Shown: one piece after another, positions 1-4,742 of the stretch
Numbering within the stretch: the first letter of the stretch is position 1
How the letters are laid out: the number at the start of each line of letters is the position of its first letter
Source: JAICIG01 sp035532215
Lineage (GTDB): Bacteria > Planctomycetota > Planctomycetia > Pirellulales > JAICIG01
Direction of reading: 5' to 3'
Length of the DNA: 8,057 bases
Assembly (NCBI GenBank): GCA_035532215.1
Contig: DATKRK010000050.1
Span: 1 to 8,057, forward strand
Program-made: the position numbers and the translations under genes
The notes under the pieces: generated by a model
The model's input: the letters and a program-made list of their open reading frames with translations, nothing else
What the model was told of the DNA's origin: nothing
The model's database searches: none

Positions 1-141
1 TCGTTGCGGCACTGCCTGAGAAAAAGGATTACCCCCTGATTTCAAAGGTAATCCGCGCCAGACGCGGGCGACTGGTCCAACCATTTTGTCTACAGTGTCG
101 GAGCGTTTATCCTTGACTCCCGTTCAAATGGTATCACCACC
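1..141 (+). repeat. Terminal inverted repeat, left copy (141 bp, perfect)
   Basis: These bases are the exact reverse complement of 7917-8057, and I compared the full length by eye. The match stops at base 142 (C here, where G would be needed to match base 7916). The repeat looks less GC-rich than the genes beside it. It contains an 8-bp inverted repeat, GGATTACC at 26-33 and GGTAATCC at 47-54. Two frames are open to the window edge: 3-116 on plus (37 codons then TGA) and 84-1 on minus from an ATG. I recognise neither product. The left copy lies 108 bases beyond the stop of epmA. Likely identities are the end of an insertion sequence present in two orientations, or an assembly-graph overlap across such a repeat. 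Confidence 0.95.
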
Positions 142-249
142 CAGATTCTTCCTTGCATGTGGACGGTTGTATATGTTTTTTAGGAGAAACGACCGCGATG
201 AGCCGATCAATTCGCGAATCGGTTCGCCTCGATCCAACAGCGCGAGGGG
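142..249. other. Short spacer between left repeat and epmA stop
   Basis: This is 108 bases of non-coding sequence downstream of epmA. It holds a T-run at 175-181, a 10-bp palindrome ATTCGCGAAT at 210-219, and an AGGAG at 182-186 placed 11 bases before an ATG at 198. The frame from that ATG runs antisense into epmA and has a shadow-like, arginine-rich translation, so I do not call it. No hairpin followed by a T-run is seen on the minus strand, so an intrinsic terminator for epmA is not evident. Confidence 0.5.
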
Positions 250-1230
250 CTACGCCCTATCGAAGGGAAACGGCAGCACTTCGGCAAGGCTTTCGGCGTC
301 CGCGGCGAGCATCACGAGCCGGTCGAAGCCCAGCGCGACGCCGCTCGAGGAAGGCAACCCCGCCTCCATCGCAGCCAGCAAGCGGCTGTCTTCGGGCAAC
401 GCCTGCTTGCCGTCGGACAACCGGGCTTGGTTATTGATGCGGTTCCGTTCGCGCAACACGGCCGGGTCGAGCAATTCGTGATAGCCGTTGGCCAATTCGA
501 TGCCGCGGACGTAAAGCTCGAACCTTTCGGCCACTGCCGGCGGGCCAGGCCGCACGCAGGCCAGCGCCGCCTGGCTGGCCGGGTAGTCGTAAAGAATTTG
601 CGGCCGCGATCGGCCCAACTCCGGCTCGACCAATTCGACCAGCACCAGATCGAGCCAGGCGTCGCGGTCGTCGCGGCCCAAGCTTTCAGGCGCCGCGCGT
701 TCGCGCCGTTTTAACGCAGCGTCCAACTCAGCGACGCCGGCCGCGTGCGGGTCGAGTCCGGCATGACGCCGAAACGCGTCTTGGTAGCTGATCGGTTCGG
801 CCGCTTCGAGGCCGAGCAACTCGTCGCACAACTCGCCGAGCAGTTGCATCCCGGCGTGCAAATCGTCTCCCGCACGATACCACTCGGCCATCGTGAACTC
901 GGGATTGTGCAACCGGCCTTGTTCGCCGCGGCGGAAGGCGTGCGTCACCTGGTAAAGGGCCGCGCCGCCGGAGGCCAGCAAACGCTTCATGGCGAACTCG
1001 GGCGAGGTTTGCAGCCACATCGTGCGCCGCGCGGCGCCTTCGCCGACCTCGACCGCGAAGGGCTCCAAGTGTCGGTTGACCACCACGTCGGCCGAGAGGA
1101 TCGGCGTTTCCACTTCCAGAAAGCCGCGCTCGTCGAAGAACCTCCGCAGCTTTCCCAGCAGCGTCGCGCGCAGCTTCAGCATCGGCCAGCTCGCCGTCGG
1201 GCGGAAGTCTTGTAGGTTATGCTTCAGCAT
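250..1230 (-). CDS. epmA: EF-P--(R)-beta-lysine ligase EpmA (LysRS-like)
   Basis: This protein activates (R)-beta-lysine with ATP and transfers it to the side chain of lysine 34 of elongation factor P, a tRNA-independent cytosolic reaction. It is 326 residues (E. coli EpmA is 325) and has only a class II aminoacyl-tRNA synthetase core, without the N-terminal anticodon-binding domain of true LysRS. Motif 1 is around residues 25-45, motif 2 around 97-118 (R100; GRLHNPEFTMAEWYR follows), and motif 3 around 297-308 (GVALGFDRLVML). A299 sits where E. coli EpmA has A298, the residue that separates EpmA from the glycine of LysRS. GIELANGYHEL (243-253) is nearly identical to the E. coli enzyme. The ATG at 1230 is kept because the N-terminus aligns with E. 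coli EpmA and an in-frame TAA lies 15 bases upstream. No clear Shine-Dalgarno is visible. The gene lies downstream of efp on the same strand across a repeat-filled gap. Confidence 0.95.
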   Translation of the reverse strand: MLKHNLQDFRPTASWPMLKLRATLLGKLRRFFDERGFLEVETPILSADVVVNRHLEPFAVEVGEGAARRTMWLQTSPEFAMKRLLASGGAALYQVTHAFRRGEQGRLHNPEFTMAEWYRAGDDLHAGMQLLGELCDELLGLEAAEPISYQDAFRRHAGLDPHAAGVAELDAALKRRERAAPESLGRDDRDAWLDLVLVELVEPELGRSRPQILYDYPASQAALACVRPGPPAVAERFELYVRGIELANGYHELLDPAVLRERNRINNQARLSDGKQALPEDSRLLAAMEAGLPSSSGVALGFDRLVMLAADAESLAEVLPFPFDRA

Positions 1231-1257
1231 AGCGAGCGGCGGTTAGCACCCTCATGG

Positions 1258-1317
1258 AACCACGGATGTCACGGATGACACGGATTTCCAATTCGAAGAT
1301 CCGTGCCATCCGTGGTT
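1258..1317. repeat. CACGGAT-type inverted repeat, 19-bp arms
   Basis: The arm at 1258-1276 (AACCACGGATGTCACGGAT) pairs with 1299-1317 at 18 of 19 positions, leaving a 22-base loop. The core word CACGGAT also recurs directly: twice in the left arm and again in the loop at 1280-1286, with reverse complements in the right arm. Tandem CACGGATG words are, as far as I recall, common between genes of planctomycetes and related phyla, so this is probably a dispersed repeat. It lies just upstream of epmA and would fold in its leader RNA. Confidence 0.8.
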
Positions 1318-1379
1318 GATAGATGCAAATAATTATTCGATCCTCAGTGGTTAGCGATGGTAATTCTATTAACCTCGAA

Positions 1380-1402
1380 AGTCTTGTTGCGGCGACAAGA
1401 CT
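1380..1402. repeat. Perfect 8-bp hairpin, 7-base loop
   Basis: AGTCTTGT (1380-1387) and ACAAGACT (1395-1402) are perfect reverse complements around the loop TGCGGCG. No T-run follows on either strand, so it is not a classical intrinsic terminator. It lies downstream of efp and upstream of epmA. Confidence 0.6.
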
Positions 1403-1445
1403 GAATGCCAAAAACTCAATGCGCGACGCCGGCGACGCTTGCGCC

Positions 1446-1539
1446 AAAGTAGCAGGCACACTCCGTGTGCCGTCGCCAACCCTGCGATTGCGCTTAACCA
1501 CGGCGCCGGTTACGGCACACGGAGTGTGCCTACTACTTT
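1446..1539. repeat. REPIN-like pair of inverted palindromic repeats
   Basis: The 28-base arm at 1446-1473 matches the reverse complement of 1512-1539 at 27 of 28 positions, around a 38-base spacer. Each arm contains its own 17-base imperfect palindrome, with 7-base half-sites and a 3-base centre: GGCACACTCCGTGTGCC at 1455-1471 and its reverse complement at 1514-1530. Two inverted REP-like units about 100 bases apart end to end are the layout of REPINs, which Y1 (RAYT) transposases mobilise. No transposase gene is in the window. I infer the class from shape only. Confidence 0.75.
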
Positions 1540-1597
1540 ATTGCGGCTTCGCCGCGCTAGGGCTAGGCTGAGGCATAACGTTCCAGCCGACGACCGG

Positions 1598-2167
1598 CTA
1601 CTCCTTGGCCCGTTCGATGTACTCGCCGGTGCGCGTGTCGATCTTGATCAACTCGCCGATGTCGACGAAGGCCGGACAGAGCATTTCGGCGCCGGTTTCG
1701 AGCTTGACGGGCTTGGTCAGGTTGGTGGCCGTGTTGCCGCGCACGGCCGGCTCGCAGTACTCGATCTTCAAGATCACGTGGTTCGGCGGCGTGACCGAGA
1801 TCGGGTTGTTGTTGAACAGCACCATGTTGCAGACCGTGCCTTCCTTGATGAACTTCCAGGCGTCGTCCACCTGGGCGGCCGTCAGCTCGTACTGTTCGTA
1901 GCTCGTGTTGTCCATGAACACGAACATGTCGCCCTGGCGGTAGAGGTACTGGGCGGCGATTTCGGTGATGTCGGCGGCGTCGAGCGAGTCGCCCCCTTTG
2001 TAGGTCCGCTCCAGCACCGTGTTGCGGAGCAGGTTGCGGAGCTTGCACTTGTACAGGGCGTTGCCCTTGCCAGGCTTGACGAAGTTGCACTCGATCATCA
2101 AGTACGGGTCGCCTTCGATCTGAACCTTCAGTCCCTTTTTGAATTCGCTGGTGCTGTAGCTCGCCAC
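1598..2167 (-). CDS. efp: Elongation factor P
   Basis: EF-P binds the ribosome between the P and E sites and promotes peptide bond formation when consecutive prolines stall translation. The protein is 189 residues (E. coli 188). Its N-terminal KOW-like domain (about 1-64) carries the loop FVKPGKGNA, with K34 as the beta-lysylation target (codon AAG at 2068-2066). Two OB domains follow (about 68-125 and 130-189). The C-terminal family signature is at about 157-181, with a cysteine (C164) where E. coli has valine before the conserved proline. SVTPPNH at 124-130 is also family-typical. The start codon is GTG, supported by AGGAAA upstream and by alignment of the N-terminus with E. coli EF-P. The loop is of the EpmA type (lysine, not the arginine of EarP-modified EF-P), which agrees with the epmA and epmB neighbours. 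Confidence 0.97.
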   Translation of the reverse strand: MASYSTSEFKKGLKVQIEGDPYLMIECNFVKPGKGNALYKCKLRNLLRNTVLERTYKGGDSLDAADITEIAAQYLYRQGDMFVFMDNTSYEQYELTAAQVDDAWKFIKEGTVCNMVLFNNNPISVTPPNHVILKIEYCEPAVRGNTATNLTKPVKLETGAEMLCPAFVDIGELIKIDTRTGEYIERAKE

Positions 2168-2174
2168 GAATGGG

Positions 2175-2180
2175 TTTCCT
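2175..2180 (-). promoter_or_regulatory. Ribosome binding site of efp
   Basis: On the minus strand AGGAAA lies seven bases before the GTG at 2167. No in-frame ATG is close by, so this site supports the GTG as the start. It is one of only two clear Shine-Dalgarno sequences in the window. Confidence 0.55.
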
Positions 2181-2210
2181 ATTTAACGGCAGAAAGATAG
2201 GGTTATGCTA

Positions 2211-2235
2211 CGCGGCGGCTTGCTCGGCCGCCGCG
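2211..2235. promoter_or_regulatory. GC-rich perfect hairpin in efp-epmB divergent promoter region
   Basis: CGCGGCGGC (2211-2219) and GCCGCCGCG (2227-2235) form a perfect 9-bp stem with a 7-base loop. It sits in the 93-base gap between the divergent starts of efp (2167) and epmB (2261), which must hold both promoters. It could be an operator dyad or a leader hairpin for either gene. No T-run follows, so it is not a simple terminator. I found no clear -35/-10 boxes to place it against. Confidence 0.4.
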
Positions 2236-2260
2236 ATCTCAATCAGCCTCGTCGTTTCAA

Positions 2261-3304
2261 ATGAACGAATCGACTATTTTACCGCAGATAGCGAAACCTG
2301 TAAGCCCAGGCGAAGCCCCCTCTGATGGGCGGCCTTGGCAACGGGCGCTCCGCGAGGCGGTTCGCGACCCTCGCGAGCTGTGCCGGCTGCTCGAACTGCC
2401 CGCCGAGTACGAGGCGGCGGCCGTGCGCGCGGCGGAAAGCTTCGGGCTGTTCGCGCCGCGGGGGTACGTGGCGCGGATGCGAACGGGCGATCCGTACGAT
2501 CCGCTATTGCGCCAGGTACTGCCTTTAGGCGAAGAACTGACCGAGACGCCCGGTTATGGGGCCGATCCGGTCGACGACACCGCAGCCGCGCTGCGTGCCG
2601 GCTTGCTGCAGAAGTACCATGGTCGGGCGTTGATGGTAACGACGGGGGCTTGCGCCGTCCATTGCCGCTACTGCTTTCGTCGTCACTATCCCTATTCAGA
2701 GGGGCCGCATTCGCTGGCTGAATGGGAACCGGCGCTCGCGCACTTATCGGCCGATATTACAATCGAAGAAGTCTTGCTGAGCGGCGGCGATCCATTAACG
2801 CTCGTTGATTCATGGCTGGCCCGGCTGGCAGAGCGTCTGGCGTCGATCCGCCACTTGCGGCGGCTGCGCGTCCACACGCGTTTGCCAATTGTAATTCCCG
2901 AAAGGGTTTGCGGCGAACTGATCGATTGGCTTTGCGGCACTCGGCTGACGCCGATCATGGTCGTTCACGCCAACCATCCGGCCGAGATTTCCGACTCGGT
3001 GGCGGCCGCTTTGGCCCGGCTGGTCGATGCGGGCATTCCTGTGTTGAACCAGGCCGTGCTGCTTCGCGGCGTGAACGACAGTGCCGACGCTCTGGCCGAG
3101 CTTTGTCGGCGACTGGTAGATTTGCGAGTCATGCCGTATTACTTACACCAGCTCGACCAGGTCCAAGGCGCCGCCCACTTCGAAGTTCCCGAGAAAACCG
3201 GCCGCCGCCTGATCGCCGAACTTCGCCGCCGCCTGCCCGGCTACGCCGTGCCGCGTTATGTTCGCGAAACCGCCGGCAAAGCAAGCAAGAGTTTATTGGC
3301 GTAG
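2261..3304 (+). CDS. epmB: EF-P beta-lysylation protein EpmB (lysine 2,3-aminomutase family)
   Basis: EpmB is a radical S-adenosylmethionine, PLP-dependent enzyme that converts L-lysine to (R)-beta-lysine, the substrate EpmA loads onto EF-P. The 347-residue protein has the radical-SAM cluster motif CX3CX2C at C131, C135 and C138 (CAVHCRYCFRRHYP). SAM-binding SGGDPL is at 174-179. The barrel strand VHTRLPIVIPERV (204-216) matches E. coli EpmB closely. Near the C-terminus, GYAVPRYVRE (327-336) leads to K343, which aligns with the PLP lysine K332 of E. coli EpmB. The chain ends four residues after this lysine, earlier than in E. coli EpmB and without the C-terminal extension of clostridial lysine aminomutases, which favours EpmB over a catabolic enzyme. 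The ATG at 2261 has no visible Shine-Dalgarno. The gene diverges from efp, as in E. coli, and is followed 138 bases later by the RND operon on the same strand. Confidence 0.95.
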   Translation: MNESTILPQIAKPVSPGEAPSDGRPWQRALREAVRDPRELCRLLELPAEYEAAAVRAAESFGLFAPRGYVARMRTGDPYDPLLRQVLPLGEELTETPGYGADPVDDTAAALRAGLLQKYHGRALMVTTGACAVHCRYCFRRHYPYSEGPHSLAEWEPALAHLSADITIEEVLLSGGDPLTLVDSWLARLAERLASIRHLRRLRVHTRLPIVIPERVCGELIDWLCGTRLTPIMVVHANHPAEISDSVAAALARLVDAGIPVLNQAVLLRGVNDSADALAELCRRLVDLRVMPYYLHQLDQVQGAAHFEVPEKTGRRLIAELRRRLPGYAVPRYVRETAGKASKSLLA

Positions 3305-3431
3305 CTGTAAGATGTGCCAAATGGAACGCCCGGCAAGGATGCAGCGCGCGGCAGAATTCGCCGAACCCGAGGCCAGCCGGCTGCGAAGCGGGACGAGACA
3401 AGAGGCTCGCACCGGCGCCTGGAACTTTTAC

Positions 3432-3436
3432 GAGGG
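3432..3436 (+). promoter_or_regulatory. Ribosome binding site of RND adaptor gene
   Basis: GAGGG lies six bases before the ATG at 3443 and directly abuts the ATG at 3437. This spacing makes 3443 the better start, although the ATG at 3437 overlaps the stop of a short upstream frame (ATGA) and cannot be ruled out. Confidence 0.5.
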
Positions 3437-3442
3437 ATGAGC

Positions 3443-4675
3443 ATGCAGCCATTTGCCAGCGGTCGCTTCGCACTCCGTTGGGCGATCGTCGCCCTGTTGG
3501 CGGCGTTGGGATGCGAGCAGCAGCCAGCGCCATTGGCGCCCACGCCGCCCCCTACGGTCACCATCAGCCAGCCGATCGAGCGCGAGATCAGCGACGAGGG
3601 CGAATTCATCGGGCATACGGCCGCCATCAAAGAAGTCGAAATCCGCGCTCGCGTAAGCGGCTTCATCGACACGGTGGCGTTCGAGGACGGCCAAATGGTC
3701 AAGGAAGGCGATCTGTTGTTTCAGATCGACCCGCGTCCTTTCGACGCCGAAGTGGCGCGCGACCAGGCGGCCTTGGCCGTGGCCAAGGCCCGAGCCAAGC
3801 GGGCTGCGGCCGACCTGGTCAGGGCCCAAAAGCTGATCTCGGGAAAGACCATCTCGCAGGAAGATTACGACAAGACGATCGCCGATGACGCAGAAGCCTC
3901 GGCCTCGGTCAAACAAGTCGACGCCAACCTGACCAGCGCGAAACTGAACCGCGAATTCTCCACGGTGACGGCGCCCATCGGCGGGCGGGTGAGTCGGGCG
4001 GAGATCACCAAGGGAAATCTGGTCAATTCCACGGCCGGCAGCGCCACGCTTCTGACCACCATCGTGCCCGTCGATCCGATCTACGCCTACTTCGACGTCG
4101 AAGAACCCGTTTGGCTCCATTACTCGCGCATTGCGCGCGATCGTAGCCGCCCGATGATTCCCGTCGAAGTGCAATTGGCGGACGAAACCGGCTTTCCGCA
4201 CCAAGGGCAAATCGACTTCGTCGACAACAGGGTCGATCCGGCCACCGGAACGATTCGCGTACGCGGCGTGTTCCCCAATGCTGATGGATTGATCTTGCCG
4301 GGGATGTTCGTACGCGTGCGGATTCGCTCGGCCGCGAAGAGGCCGGCGCTGTTGGTTGCGGACCGAGCCGTGGGCATGGATCAAGGGCGCAAATACCTTT
4401 TGCTAGTCGACGCGGAGGGCAAGGTCGAGTACCGCGACATTGCGACCGGCCCGCTCGTCGATGGTTTGCGAGTCATCGAAAAGGGGCTGCAGCCGGGCGA
4501 GTGGGTGATCGTCAACGGCTTGCAACGGGCCCGGCCGGGAGGCGACGTCGAGGCCGAGAAGACCGCCATGCCGCTGCCGCCCGGGGCGGAAGAAACAGAG
4601 GTTGAGGAAACGCAGGCTGAAGAAACACCGGGCGACAAGACCCAAGCGGAGCCAACCGGCGAACGTAAGCAATGA
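3443..4675 (+). CDS. RND efflux periplasmic adaptor, lipoprotein (MexE/OqxA-like)
   Basis: This membrane fusion protein should link the RND permease to an outer-membrane channel across the periplasm. It is 410 residues from ATG 3443. The frame is open further upstream to a GTG at 3314, but that extension is Arg-rich and unlike a signal peptide. Residues 8-23 are a short hydrophobic signal ending in AALGC, a lipobox that would make C24 the lipidated N-terminus. A Pro-rich linker follows, with PPP at 35-37. The lipoyl half-motifs are at about 65-97 (ARVSGFIDTVAFEDGQMVKEG) and 174-195 (TVTAPIGGRVSRAEITKG), with a helical hairpin between them. Beta-barrel and membrane-proximal domains occupy about 205-370 (LPGMFVRVRI at 285-294). 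The tail after 370 is acidic and repetitive. It is the first gene of an operon with the permease, 67 bases upstream of it. The substrate cannot be read from the sequence. Confidence 0.93.
   Translation: MQPFASGRFALRWAIVALLAALGCEQQPAPLAPTPPPTVTISQPIEREISDEGEFIGHTAAIKEVEIRARVSGFIDTVAFEDGQMVKEGDLLFQIDPRPFDAEVARDQAALAVAKARAKRAAADLVRAQKLISGKTISQEDYDKTIADDAEASASVKQVDANLTSAKLNREFSTVTAPIGGRVSRAEITKGNLVNSTAGSATLLTTIVPVDPIYAYFDVEEPVWLHYSRIARDRSRPMIPVEVQLADETGFPHQGQIDFVDNRVDPATGTIRVRGVFPNADGLILPGMFVRVRIRSAAKRPALLVADRAVGMDQGRKYLLLVDAEGKVEYRDIATGPLVDGLRVIEKGLQPGEWVIVNGLQRARPGGDVEAEKTAMPLPPGAEETEVEETQAEETPGDKTQAEPTGERKQ
4586..4630 (+). repeat. Degenerate 15-bp tandem repeat in adaptor C-terminal tail
   Basis: Three successive five-residue units, AEETE, VEETQ and AEETP (adaptor residues 382-396), form an acidic low-complexity tail beyond the conserved MFP domains. 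The DNA is degenerate between units, so the repeat is clearer in protein than in DNA. Such tails are usually variable among adaptors and probably disordered. Confidence 0.6.
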
Positions 4676-4742
4676 GTGCACGTCTTCATCGCCTTCGAAT
4701 CGCCAACTCGGCCAACGCTCCGCGGACCTAAACGGTAACTCT

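Larger units (their letters stand above)
1231..1597. other. Repeat-rich intergenic region between efp and epmA
   Basis: These 367 bases contain no credible gene; the short frames crossing them are created by the palindromes. Reading left to right, they hold a CACGGATG-type inverted repeat (1258-1317), an AT-rich pocket with palindrome AATAATTATT (1328-1337), an 8-bp hairpin (1380-1402), a REPIN-like inverted pair (1446-1539) and a small GCGGC/GCCGC hairpin (1543-1555). The epmA promoter could lie in the AT-rich part, since minus-strand transcription from there would place the first inverted repeat in the epmA leader. I could not find a convincing -35/-10 pair. Confidence 0.7.

Noticed and set aside
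198..437. ATG with an upstream AGGAG starting a plus-strand frame near the left repeat
   Set aside because: The frame runs antisense into epmA and gives an Arg/Pro-rich product. The ribosome binding site match is probably chance, or at most a relic.
1543..1555. GCGGC-TTC-GCCGC hairpin downstream of efp as an intrinsic terminator
   Set aside because: The stem is only 5 bp, and on the minus strand it is followed by AATAAAG rather than a T-run.
1439..2200. Plus-strand open frame (253 codons) across the REPIN-like repeat and antisense to efp
   Set aside because: Its beginning is made of repeat palindromes and the rest mirrors efp. The EF-P frame is unmistakable on the other strand.
2812..3888. 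Plus-strand open frame (358 codons) spanning the end of epmB and the start of the adaptor
   Set aside because: It is an alternative frame of two well-supported genes, with an Arg/Gly/Ala-rich product and no conserved motif.
3428..4384. Minus-strand open frame (318 codons) opposite the RND adaptor
   Set aside because: Shadow of the adaptor gene, which has clear family motifs; this translation has none.
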